A program made the translations under genes and the position numbers. Positions 8,060 through 17,800 of a DNA stretch of 64,000 bases are shown in pieces. Positions within the stretch are counted from its first letter, which is position 1. Every line of letters begins with the position of its first letter. The notes beneath the pieces are model-generated. The model saw only the letters and a program-made list of their open reading frames with translations, was not told the DNA's origin and ran no database searches. The stretch is from contig NZ_CP114040.1 in assembly GCF_026965555.1 (NCBI RefSeq), forward strand, positions 558,001-622,000. The letters are read 5' to 3'. Source of the stretch: Nannocystis punicea (lineage in GTDB: Bacteria > Myxococcota_A > Polyangia > Nannocystales > Nannocystaceae).

Positions 8060-10225
8060 TCAGCCCTCGACGATCGCGTGGTCGACGTCGGTGAAGACGA
8101 GGTACTGCTGCAGCAGGGTCGCGAGGTCGGCGACGTTGAGGCCGGGCTTGGCGCCGTCGGCGTTCCAGGCGTCGATCTCGGTTTGCGTCGGCGTCTCCGT
8201 CGGGCGCACGATCGGGGTGACCGACAGGCGGTTGCTGCCGCGGGCGTCGAAGTCGCGGATCGCTCGCACCAGCTCGGCGGCGTCCTCGGGGACGCGCGTG
8301 GTCGGGATCCCGAGGCGGTCGGCGAGTAGCTGGATCCGGAACGCGCGGACGTCTTGAGGACGGCCGTCGATCACCCGCTCGTCGAACACCGCGGCCGCCA
8401 GCGACGAGTCCCAGGTCAGGCCGCGGCGCCAGAGATGGGTCGTGCCGGTCAGCGCGAACGCGTCGTCGATCACCACCGAGGTGCTGGCGAAGCGCACCGA
8501 CCGGTCGGCGCCGGCGCCGGGCGAGAACACCGCGACGCGGTCGGGCGCCAGGCCCCGGAGCCTGTCGACGGCCGTGAGCAGGCAGTGATTGCGGACCTCC
8601 TGCAGCCGCTTCGGCGTGCCGGGTCCGAGCAGGGTCGGGACGCAGAGGATCAGCCGCAGGCCCCGGCGCGCGAGGGTCATGCGATCGATCAGCCGTTGCC
8701 ACCAATGCACGGCCTCGCCGTCCGGATCGAGGATCTCGTCGTCGACCGCGGGGGTCTCGAGATAGATGAAGTCCTGGGCGCGGTCGATCGCCGCCAGCAG
8801 GGCGGTGAGCGCCTCGCGGGCGCCCCACCTCGCGGTGAGGAGCCGGCGGTCGAGGGCGCGGGTGATCGAGTCGATCTCGTCGCCGACGGCGTTGCGCAGG
8901 GCAGTGCCCGCGCCGCCGCCGATCGGGATGTTGGCGTCGAGCCAGGCCTCGAGCTCGACCTCGTTCTGGCTGAGGGGGAAGATGTCGTTGTCGACCGCGG
9001 CCTGGGCGACCCCGGGCATGCCCTCCATGCCCAGCGCCGAGGTGCGCAGGACGGCGACCACGGGCCCCGCGCCGTCGCCGTCGGCGATCGTCGGCAGCGG
9101 GGTGGAGGCCTCGGCCGCGACCGCGAGCTCGCTCTGGATCGCCGTCGAGCGGACCGGCTCGGTCAGCGCCTGCACCTCGGTGAACGACAGCCCCGCAGTC
9201 CGCTCGCGCACGTACTCCGCGACCGCGACCGCCGGCGCGCCGGTGAGGTTGACGCCGGTGCCGTGGATCTCGATCGCCGCGGGCACGCCGGGGTGACCGA
9301 GGAAGAAGTCGCGGGCCGGCTCGAGCGCCCACGGGACCGGGGGCGAGGAGCCGATGACGGCGGTCGCGGCGTCGTCGCCGGAGGTCGCCGCCGCGACCTC
9401 GAGGCGGTCGAGCAGGATGTACGGGATCGAGGACGCGGTGATCGTGCCGATGAGGTCGCGGTCGAGGCGGTGCAGGCGGTCGCCGACGATCGTGTCGATG
9501 CCGCCCTGCGGATCGCCGCCGGCCGTCGGGGTGCGCGGTAGCGGGCGACCCGTGGCGTCCGCGCGATCGGGGGTCGAGCCGAACGCGGGCGCCGTCAGCG
9601 AGACGATGTCGGTCGCCTGCAGGCGATTGCGCAGGGTGTTGTCGTCCCACGCGGCGGCCGGGATCGCGGTGCGGTCGACGATCGCCGGGGTGCCCGACAC
9701 CAGCACCACGTGGCCGCCGGGAGGCACCGCGCCGTTGGGCAAGGCGCCGGTGCCGGTGGCCCCGGTCTCGCAGACGACCCAGTCGCCGGTGACCGTGGTC
9801 GCTGCGGCGCCGGCGATCGGGGTGGGGCGAGTGAAGCGGCGGTCGGCGTAGCGGCGCTGGGCCGCGATGGCGCCGTCGTCGTCGAGGAGCAGGACGAGCG
9901 TGTCCATGCCGAGCAGGCCGGTGGCGCCGAGCATGCCGTTGAGCAGGACCATCGTGAGGTGGGCGACGCCGTCGCCGTTGACGCGCCCGGCGCCGCCGCT
10001 GGTGCGGAAGTGCAGGCCGACCGAGAGGTCGAAGCCGAGCGGCCAGGCCCGCACCCACGCGCCGGCGCAGGCGGGGCCGAGGTTGACCTCGACGAGGACG
10101 GTCTGGTGATCTTCCGCGAGGGCGCCGCCGCCGGTGAGGGCGCGGACGCGGTACTGGCCCTCGCTCGGGTCCGCGGTGCCGCTGTCCGCGAGGACAGGCG
10201 GCAGCGGGCCGGCGCCGGGGGTCAC
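8060..10225 (-). CDS. Fourth gene of the giant-protein operon; degenerate phospholipase D-like C-terminus
   Basis: 721 residues, GTG start at 10225 overlapping the stop of the upstream gene by 4 bases (GTGA), so the two are translationally coupled. No signal peptide. The N-terminal half is beta-rich and unrecognised. From about residue 470 the sequence resembles the phospholipase D superfamily: LLAAIDRAQDFIYLETP (about 475-490) and, near 578-600, a strand ending VVIDDAFALTGTTHL followed by WDSSLAAAVFDE. That matches the region after the HKD motif, but the His and Lys themselves are replaced (FASTS where HxK is expected). Either this is a catalytically dead PLD fold or the similarity is only structural. 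An octamer pair lies within its first 16 codons. Confidence 0.72.
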   Translation of the reverse strand: MTPGAGPLPPVLADSGTADPSEGQYRVRALTGGGALAEDHQTVLVEVNLGPACAGAWVRAWPLGFDLSVGLHFRTSGGAGRVNGDGVAHLTMVLLNGMLGATGLLGMDTLVLLLDDDGAIAAQRRYADRRFTRPTPIAGAAATTVTGDWVVCETGATGTGALPNGAVPPGGHVVLVSGTPAIVDRTAIPAAAWDDNTLRNRLQATDIVSLTAPAFGSTPDRADATGRPLPRTPTAGGDPQGGIDTIVGDRLHRLDRDLIGTITASSIPYILLDRLEVAAATSGDDAATAVIGSSPPVPWALEPARDFFLGHPGVPAAIEIHGTGVNLTGAPAVAVAEYVRERTAGLSFTEVQALTEPVRSTAIQSELAVAAEASTPLPTIADGDGAGPVVAVLRTSALGMEGMPGVAQAAVDNDIFPLSQNEVELEAWLDANIPIGGGAGTALRNAVGDEIDSITRALDRRLLTARWGAREALTALLAAIDRAQDFIYLETPAVDDEILDPDGEAVHWWQRLIDRMTLARRGLRLILCVPTLLGPGTPKRLQEVRNHCLLTAVDRLRGLAPDRVAVFSPGAGADRSVRFASTSVVIDDAFALTGTTHLWRRGLTWDSSLAAAVFDERVIDGRPQDVRAFRIQLLADRLGIPTTRVPEDAAELVRAIRDFDARGSNRLSVTPIVRPTETPTQTEIDAWNADGAKPGLNVADLATLLQQYLVFTDVDHAIVEG
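10179..10200. repeat. 14-bp-phased octamer pair inside a gene start (locus D)
   Basis: CCGCTGTC (10179) and GACAGGCG (10193) with spacer cgcgag form a perfect CTGTCC-gcga-GGACAG hairpin. It is translated in frame near the N-terminus of the 8060-10225 gene. Confidence 0.6.
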
Positions 10226-11652
10226 TGCCGCGGGGCTCGGCGCGCCGCCCACGCGACGTCGCCGAGGCCGAGCACCAGCCGCGTGGGGTCGTTCGCGTTG
10301 GGCACCGCGAGCAAGGCGTCGGCGGTGGCCTGCCCGTTGGCGAGCAGGACGCCGTCGGTGGTGCTGGTGCGGCTGACGTTGATGCGCGTGCTCGGGCGGT
10401 TCTGGGCCGCGGACCGGCGCACTGCGGGGGGGGTGGTGCCGGCCCGGCTGTCGCCGCGGGCCACCCCGACCAGGTGCCGCTCCTCGTCGACCACCGCCAC
10501 GCGCACGAAGTCTCGCGTCAGTCCGGCGTGCACCGGACCGCCGGGCCACAGGTTCGCTTCGGCCCCGTAGTTGCCGGTCGGCAGCACGGCCATGCGGGCC
10601 CGCGGGGCGTCGTCGAGCGCCGGGTTGTCGAGCGGCGGCGGAGCGCCCGGCGGCGGCACAGCCGCGAACGTCAACGCGATGGGGTCTTCGCCGCCGACCT
10701 GCACGAGCTCGCCGGCCGCCGCGGCGCCGTCGACCTCCAGGCGGTTGCCGCCGCCGATGAACGGCGCCGCGAGCGGGCCCTCGTGCGCGTCGACCAGGTG
10801 GGCGGTCCGCTGGGCGGCGAACTGCACGACCACCGGCTGATCGTCCTGCTGCGGGTAGTCCTCCGCGTCGATGTCCGGCGCGAGCAGCTGGATGTCCTCG
10901 TCGTCGGTCGCCGGATCGTCGCCGACCGCGGTCGAGAGCAGCCACGACCACCAGCACGCGACCGCGCCGGGGTCGATCGCGCGGCCGCGGCGATCGAACG
11001 CCCACAGGTCGACCTGGCCGACCAGCCCCTGCAACAGGATGTCGCGGTCCGCCAGCTCCCCGCCGGGTCGGCGCAACCACGTCATCGGCAGGGCCGCGTT
11101 GACGAGGTTGCCGCCGGCGATCGCGAGGCCGATCGCGGCCATCCGCTCGGCGTCGTCGCTGCCGGGGATGCCGGCCGCGCCGCCGAAGAACGGGTAGATG
11201 CCGGCGGGGGTCAGCGGGGTCGCGGCCGGCAGGACGATCGCCAGGCTGCGGACCTGCGGGCGGGTCGGCACCCCGGCCTCGGTCGGCGGGTCGTCGACGG
11301 GGTCGGCGGTCGCTGCGGGGATCAGGCCGACGAGCGCGTGCAACCTCGCCTCGACCTCCGGCAGGAGGCGGAAGAAGGCGACGATTCGGCCGTTGGCGAA
11401 CGGCCAGGCGCCGCTGCTGTCCTGCAGCGTGTCGAGGGCCGGCGGCGGGTTGGCGGCGTCGGTCACGAACAGGCTCAGGGTGCCGGTCGCCGGCGCGAAC
11501 CAGTCGGTGGCGGCGGCGAAGTTGACAGGCAGCCGGAGCCGCTGCGCGGGGACCGGGACGCCGAGGTTGACGGCGTCGTCGGAGAACCACGGCCCGAGCA
11601 CCGGGGCCATGATGCCGAGGTTGTCGAGCGGAGGATTCAGCGTGATGGCCAT
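10222..11652 (-). CDS. Third gene of the giant-protein operon; hypothetical (476 aa)
   Basis: I do not recognise the family. ATG at 11652, with a GAGG Shine-Dalgarno 7 bases upstream. The start lies only 7 bases after the stop of the 1056-residue gene, so it belongs to the same transcript. The product has no signal peptide or membrane segment and is rich in Pro, Ala and Asp with short beta-strand-like stretches (GTLSLFVTD, GRIVAFFRLLPEVEARL, VDLWAFDRRGRAIDPGAVACWW). Its length and composition suggest a beta-sandwich protein made together with the two much larger neighbours. Its last bases overlap the start of the PLD-like gene. Confidence 0.72.
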   Translation of the reverse strand: MAITLNPPLDNLGIMAPVLGPWFSDDAVNLGVPVPAQRLRLPVNFAAATDWFAPATGTLSLFVTDAANPPPALDTLQDSSGAWPFANGRIVAFFRLLPEVEARLHALVGLIPAATADPVDDPPTEAGVPTRPQVRSLAIVLPAATPLTPAGIYPFFGGAAGIPGSDDAERMAAIGLAIAGGNLVNAALPMTWLRRPGGELADRDILLQGLVGQVDLWAFDRRGRAIDPGAVACWWSWLLSTAVGDDPATDDEDIQLLAPDIDAEDYPQQDDQPVVVQFAAQRTAHLVDAHEGPLAAPFIGGGNRLEVDGAAAAGELVQVGGEDPIALTFAAVPPPGAPPPLDNPALDDAPRARMAVLPTGNYGAEANLWPGGPVHAGLTRDFVRVAVVDEERHLVGVARGDSRAGTTPPAVRRSAAQNRPSTRINVSRTSTTDGVLLANGQATADALLAVPNANDPTRLVLGLGDVAWAARRAPRQ

Positions 11653-11659
11653 CGGGACC

Positions 11660-14600
11660 TCAGATCTGGTTGGAGGGCGTCGCGTCGCTGCGCCGGCCGA
11701 CGGGGTCGATGATCGAGACTGTCACGTAGGTGCCGGCGGGCCCGTCTCCGGGGTCGGCGCCGACCCATGTGTCTTCCGCGTCGCGCGTGAAGACCACCTC
11801 GCGCCGCGCGGGCCGCTGGTTCGGTTCGATGCGCCACACCTCGAAGCGGTGCAGGCCGATCGGGGTGCCGTACAGGCTGTCGGCGTTCGGGTGGCTGAGC
11901 GTGATCCGCAGCGCGCCGGAGAGGTTCTGCACCGTGACGCTGCTCGGCGCGGCGGGCGGGTTCGGCGGGATCACCGAGACCGTCGCCTGGGCGCTCGCCT
12001 CGCTCCACTCGCCGGGGAGGATCACGCCGACCGTCGGCGCGCCCGGCGGATCGTCGGCCTGCACCTCGACCGCGAATTTGTAGACGCGCCACGGCCTGAG
12101 CGGCGCGGGGGCGAGGATGTCGAAGCTGGTGCCCTCGCCGTCGACCTCCGCGCCCGTCACCGGGCCGGCGTCGACGATCCGCATCGCCAGCTGCTCGCGC
12201 GTCGGCGTGCTGGTCCGCCGCAGGCGCCAGGCCTTCGGGACCGCCTTGCTGCGCGGGACCTTGACGCGCAGCTTGACGCCCTGGGTGGTCGGGTCGAGGC
12301 CGGCGTTGACGACCGCGACCTGCGGCCGCGTCGGGGGGCCGAGGTTCGGCACCGCGAACGGCACGAGGTCGGCCTCGGACATCTCCGACAGCGCCCCCGA
12401 GGGGCCCTCGCCGAGCACGCGGTAGATCGTCAAGGTCTCGAGCGAGCCCGACACGCGGTGGATGAAGCGGGTGGTGGTCGAGGTGGCGACGATCGGCTGC
12501 TTCGTCAGGCCCTCGAAGTGGTCCCAGCCGAACAGCGCCTTGTGGTCCTTGAACTTCTCGGCCCGCGGGGCGCCGGGTTCGGCCGCGAGGATCTCGTCGC
12601 GCGCGGCGAGGTGGCCGTCCTGCTCGAGCGCCTTGAGCAGCAGGGTCTCGTTGCTGGCGAACACGCGGTAGCGGGTGCCGATCGTCGTCCCGAAGTCGAG
12701 GTCGACGCGCGCGTAGCCCTGGGCGTCGGGGCGAGCGGTCCAGCGCAGCTCGGTGATCACGGCCGGGGGCGGCGGCGGGCGCGGGTCGACGATCGTGCGC
12801 TCGGCCGGCAGGGCGTCGGGCGAGACGAGGCCGAGGACGTCGAACCAGCGGGCGGTGTAGCTGACCTTGCGCGAGCCGCAGCGCGGCAGGTCGGGGCCGT
12901 CGCGCGTGATGAGCAGCATGTCGGGCGCGGGCGGGAGTGACTCGATCACCGCGGGCGAGGGGCTCGAGAGGTTGATCGTGACGGTCGTGGTCGGGCTGCC
13001 GTCGAAGGTCTCGAGCAGGTCGAGGCGCGCGAGCTGGGCGCCGCCGGGCGGGAGCTCGGAGTCGCGGGGGATCGGGATCCGCAGCGCGATGGTGCAGTGC
13101 AGCAGGCCGGTCTGGACCGGCGAGGTGACGGTCGGCGGCTGCGGGTAGATCTCGATCACCGGGCGCATCGGCGGGGTGCGGGCCTTCGCCGGGGCCAGGA
13201 GCGTGCGCCACGGCGACCACCGGCCGAACCAGTCGCCCTCTGCGAGGCGGTAGTAGACGGCGCCTTCGGGGGCGTCGCGCTCCTCGAAGCGGCCCTCGCC
13301 GGGGGCGCCTTGATCGATCGGTCGCGACACCACGAGCGGCAGCGGGAGCCCTGGCGGCGGCGGCTCGCCGACGACGATCCGGCCGTACTTCGGGAACGCG
13401 TGCAGGGTGCGGTCGCCGCGGACGTCGGTCGCCGCGAGCGCGGCCAGTGCGTGCGGCCGGAAGTGACTGGCGAGGAGACGCAGGGCGCGGCGGACGTCCG
13501 GCGGCGGCGGTGCGGCGAGCCAGCCGCGATCTTCCGCGCTGTCGAAGGTCATCTCCGGCGGCAGCTCGGGTGGCGTGCCGACGAACGCGACGGCGGTCGC
13601 GTGGAGGTCGACGAACGGGCCCTTCTCGTCGGGCACGAGGCCCTTGAGCTCCGGGAAGCCGGCCTCCGCGGTCTTGGCGTCGGCGCGCACGGCGGCGGAG
13701 AAGGACTGCTGCTGGGCCGAGTTCCACTGCTTCGACCGCCAGCGCCACAGGCCGCGCACGCGGTAGAACACGAGCGAGCCATCACCCGCGGGCGGCTTGA
13801 TGTCGACGTCGCCGAAGCCGAGGAAGTGGCCGACGTCCGGGTCGACCGCGCCGGCGAGGACGAACGGTTCGACCGGCACCTTGACGTTGCCGTCCTTGCC
13901 GTCGACGTCCTGCGTGTCGGTGACCTCCCAGGTCTCGACGCTGGTGTCGTTGAGGACGAGCTCGAGCCAGCGATCGATCTCGCTGCGGACCTGGTCGACG
14001 CGGTCCATGGCGTCGCCGGGGTTCGCCGCGGGCGCGGTCACGGGGGCGACCGCGGTGTGGGCGATGTACATCGGCAGGCGGGTCGCGCCGCCGCGGTACA
14101 CCCGGTCCTTGGCCTCCGACGCGGCGTTCGGCGTCGGGATGTAGCGCGGCGCCGGCTTGACCGGCAGGCTCCACAGCTGCCACAGCTGCTCGGCCAGCTG
14201 GGCCTTCTTGAGCGCCGCCGAGTCGAGCCACTTGATGCCCTTGACGGTGCCCTTGCCGACCACGCGCACGCGCTGGATCGTCCAGGCCGCGATCGCGTAG
14301 CGGGGGGACGAGCGCGACAGGATCGGCGCCGAGCCGACGCCGGTGCTCGCCAGGGCCTCGAAGCGCAGCCCGCCCGCGGGGCTCTGCTGCTGGTCGAGGA
14401 TGTCGCCCAGCTTGTCGACGAAATTCTTCAGCTCGGACTCGTCCTTGAACTCGCCCTTGGCCAGCTCGGTGATGTCCTTGAGCGGCGGCTCCTTCGGCGG
14501 TGCGAAGACCTCGGCCTCGGCGATCAGCTCGGCCCAGAACACCTCCGGCGCCGGGAAGTAGCCGTACACCGGGTTCTCCGGGCTGACGTCGAACGGCACG

Positions 14601-14830
14601 GTCCGCGTCACGCCGTGGCTGTCGATCCACGTGACGCCGCCGTCGTGCGCGAGCTCCTTCAGCTGACCGTCCTTGAGCACCGCGCGGTACACGACCAGCG
14701 GCGCGGCGGGCAGGCCGAGGCGAGCCGACGGCAGGGCGCGGACGTGGATCCCGGTCGGGAGGTGCGTATCGCCGACGCCGTCGATCGCTTCGGCATGGAA
14801 CGCCCACACGGGGGCCTGGGTGCTGCTCAT
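11660..14830 (-). CDS. Second gene of the giant-protein operon; 1056-aa beta-rich protein with fibronectin-III-like C-terminus
   Basis: ATG at 14830 with a GGAGG Shine-Dalgarno; 43 bases after the stop of the 2492-residue gene. No signal peptide or membrane helix. The N-terminal third is mixed alpha/beta, with a charged helical segment (about 115-150). The C-terminal third reads as two or three immunoglobulin/FN3-like domains: one near 690-740 with TELRWTARPDAQGYARVDLDF, and one near the end with PPAAPSSVTVQNLSGALRITL and HRFEVWRIEP. Proteins with this layout often bind partners or form assemblies, but I cannot name a function. It has no catalytic motif that I recognise. Confidence 0.75.
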   Translation of the reverse strand: MSSTQAPVWAFHAEAIDGVGDTHLPTGIHVRALPSARLGLPAAPLVVYRAVLKDGQLKELAHDGGVTWIDSHGVTRTVPFDVSPENPVYGYFPAPEVFWAELIAEAEVFAPPKEPPLKDITELAKGEFKDESELKNFVDKLGDILDQQQSPAGGLRFEALASTGVGSAPILSRSSPRYAIAAWTIQRVRVVGKGTVKGIKWLDSAALKKAQLAEQLWQLWSLPVKPAPRYIPTPNAASEAKDRVYRGGATRLPMYIAHTAVAPVTAPAANPGDAMDRVDQVRSEIDRWLELVLNDTSVETWEVTDTQDVDGKDGNVKVPVEPFVLAGAVDPDVGHFLGFGDVDIKPPAGDGSLVFYRVRGLWRWRSKQWNSAQQQSFSAAVRADAKTAEAGFPELKGLVPDEKGPFVDLHATAVAFVGTPPELPPEMTFDSAEDRGWLAAPPPPDVRRALRLLASHFRPHALAALAATDVRGDRTLHAFPKYGRIVVGEPPPPGLPLPLVVSRPIDQGAPGEGRFEERDAPEGAVYYRLAEGDWFGRWSPWRTLLAPAKARTPPMRPVIEIYPQPPTVTSPVQTGLLHCTIALRIPIPRDSELPPGGAQLARLDLLETFDGSPTTTVTINLSSPSPAVIESLPPAPDMLLITRDGPDLPRCGSRKVSYTARWFDVLGLVSPDALPAERTIVDPRPPPPPAVITELRWTARPDAQGYARVDLDFGTTIGTRYRVFASNETLLLKALEQDGHLAARDEILAAEPGAPRAEKFKDHKALFGWDHFEGLTKQPIVATSTTTRFIHRVSGSLETLTIYRVLGEGPSGALSEMSEADLVPFAVPNLGPPTRPQVAVVNAGLDPTTQGVKLRVKVPRSKAVPKAWRLRRTSTPTREQLAMRIVDAGPVTGAEVDGEGTSFDILAPAPLRPWRVYKFAVEVQADDPPGAPTVGVILPGEWSEASAQATVSVIPPNPPAAPSSVTVQNLSGALRITLSHPNADSLYGTPIGLHRFEVWRIEPNQRPARREVVFTRDAEDTWVGADPGDGPAGTYVTVSIIDPVGRRSDATPSNQI

Positions 14831-14873
14831 CGTGACTCCTCCGTCGTGGTGGTGGGAAGCGTGGTCCTCGGCA

Positions 14874-17800
14874 TCAGTCGCCCTCCTCCAGCACGAACAA
14901 CGGGCGATCGACCATCGGCGCGGCTCCGGTGGCGCCCGGGTTGCCGTTCTCCTTGAAGCGGACCTCGAGGTCGTAGATCCGTCCGCCCGTCATCGGGATC
15001 GGGGTGTTGGCGATGAAGATCGAGCGCGTGCCCGAGGCATTGCGCACCCGCTCGCTCAGGCTCGCCAGCGCCGTCCGCGTGGTGACGAAGTGCGGCGGCA
15101 AGGGGAAGGTCACCAGCTGCTCGTAGGTGCGGAAGATCCGGAGGCTCATCACCTCGAGCCGCGGCGGCGGCTCCGGCTCGCCCTGCGCGCCCGTGCGGAG
15201 CCCGGCGCGCCACACCGGCTCGTCCGCCTCGACCAGGACGCCGGCGACTCGCCACGGCTGACCCGGCGCGGTCGGCTGCAGCCACAGCACCGTGGTGCGC
15301 GGGGCGGGCGGCAGCGGCCACGGGTCGAGGCCGAGGGTCGTGAGCGCAGCGTCGAGCTCGGTGTCGCCGATCGCCAGCGGTCCGGCGGCGAGCGGGGCGG
15401 CGATCAGGGCGTCGGTCGGCGGCGACAGGCCGAGCGGCGAGGCGAAGCCCAGCGCGCGCAGCATCTCCGTCGGGTTGCGGTAGCGCGAGGTCCGGAAGTG
15501 ACTGCGGGCGATCGGGACCTCGGCGAACGCGTCGACGATCTTCGGCGCCGCGTTGAGCAGCAGGTCGTACTCGGTGCGCGGCTCGAGGTCGGCGGTGACG
15601 GACACCGACGAGGAGCCGACCGCCGGCGTGCCGCCGATGCACGGGGCCGCGGCGACCGCCTCCACGAGCAGCTGGTCGGCCGCGAACCAGGTCCTGGTGT
15701 CGACCTTCCACTCGGCCGCGATCGTCACGTCGAGGAGGTGCAGGCCGCCCGGGTGGTGGGCTTCGACCCCGTGCATCGAGCCGGCGGGCGGCCGCGTGTG
15801 CAGGACCTTGACCTGCAAGGTGCGGTCGTACTTGTCGACCAGCGACTCGAGGTGATCGACCATGAACCAGAAGCCGGCGTGGTCGTCGAGGAAGTGCGGC
15901 GGGTCCTCGTGCGACGGGGCCGCGCGGGTGAGGTAGCGGGCGACGCCGCGGGGGTCGAAGGTCCGCTCGTCGAAGCCTGGGCCGCCCTGGGCCGGGTCCT
16001 CGAGGCTCGAGCCCTCGACCGGCGGCGGCGCGGCGGTCAGACCGAAGGCCGCGGTGGTGAAGCGGAAGCGCTCGGGCATGCCCGGCGGATCGATCCAGCC
16101 GTTCGACGCCGGCGGCGCCGGTTCGTCGCCGGGGTTGGCCGGGCGGAAGCCCTGGTACTGCCACGCGACCCGGATCTCGTAGGTCGAGACGTCGTCGAGG
16201 TAGGTCGTGTGCGTCGGCTTGTTGTCGAGCGCGGCGGCGACCCACTGCTGCATCAGGTCGATCAGCGAGGCGCGGTGCTCGACCTCGGCCTGCTGGGCGG
16301 CCCTCGCCTCGAGGGTCACGCCGCACAGCGCGACGAGGGCGACGTCGCCGCGGTTCCACGGCGCGACCTCGACGCGGGTCCAGCCCTCGCCCTCCGGCAG
16401 CTTGTACAGCAGTTTCGGGCAGGTGCCCTCGCCCTTCAGGACCTCGGGCTGAAGCTGCTTCGACTTGTCGTGGATGTCGAAGGCGATCACCCGCGGCCAC
16501 TCGAGCTGCTCGAACGTGACGAGGTCGAGGATCGGCCGCCTGCGGCCCCAGCACACCTCGTACACGACCGGCTGCTTCTCACCGGTGAGCCGCATCCGCA
16601 CGATCCCCGGCGCCTCGACCCGCAGCCACTGCCGGCCCGTGCCGACGGTCTGGGCGGTGCCGAGGACCACGTTGTTGGGGCCGAACGCGGTGAGCGTCGC
16701 GGAGGCGCCCGCCGGGTCGACCTCGACCGCGACCGCGTCGGTCTGGGCCGGATACTGGCCGTCGAGCACGTTCTTGAGCAGGCGCAGGGCCCACTCGTTG
16801 TTGGTGAAGAACGGCTGGAGCGAGCTGCCGGAGTACTTCGTCTTCGACTTGCCGGTGAAGCCGTCGATCATGCCGTCGCCGCTCGGCATGTCGTCGCAGA
16901 TGCCGTTGCCGATGACCTCGGTCTCCTTGTCGCTGCAGACCTCGAGGACCAGCTCGCCGGCGAGGAGCGGCTTCGACAGCGGGAGGACGATCGGCGCGGT
17001 GCCGACGATCTTGCCGACGGCGCGCCACGACGGGAACCGCCAGCCCTCGGCGAGCGAGGTGCCGTGCAGATCGATCGCTCCGTGCAGCGGGGCGACGGCG
17101 CCGGGGATCCACGTCCAGCCGACGTCGGCGCCGAGCGCCGCGAGCATGCCGGCGTCGAGGCCGGTGGGGAACCTGGCGAACGCCTTGAAGCGGCTCGGGA
17201 ACACCGCGCTCGCCGGAGGCTGGGCCCTGAACTGGCCGAGCGTGCCGTACGCGTACTCGCGGGCGCGGCCGTAGGCGCACGACGGCTCGGCCGGCGCGAC
17301 CTCGTCGCACACGTGCTCGACCGTGTTGCCGGGGTTGCCGGGGACCTCCTGCGAGCCCTCGCCGAGCCAGCGCGACCAGGCGCGCGGGTCCCAGCTGAAC
17401 AGGCCGAGCTCGCGGCCCTCCTCGGTGCTCGGGCCGGTGGTGTCGCCGCCCTCGATGATCGAGGCGCGCCACGACGGCAGCCACCACGCCGAGTCGAACG
17501 GCCCGGTCACCTTCGTCCAGTGCGCCGCGTTGTTCGGGTCGGCGCCGGTCAGCTTCCACAGCTCGACGGTCTTCAGGCGGAAGGCGTACTTGAGCTCGGT
17601 CGAGCCGCTCCACGGCGACAGCGCGGCGGGCGGGACCAGCCGGCGGTCGAAGTCGGAGGCGCCGAGGCCGTCGGCGATGAAGTGGGCGAAGCGGAGCACC
17701 GCGATCGTGTCGGGCCACACCGTCGGCACCGCGCCGGCGCCGTTGCGCGAGGCGGTGCCCTTGACGACCGCGAGGTGGTCGCACAGGTCCATCCCGGCGA

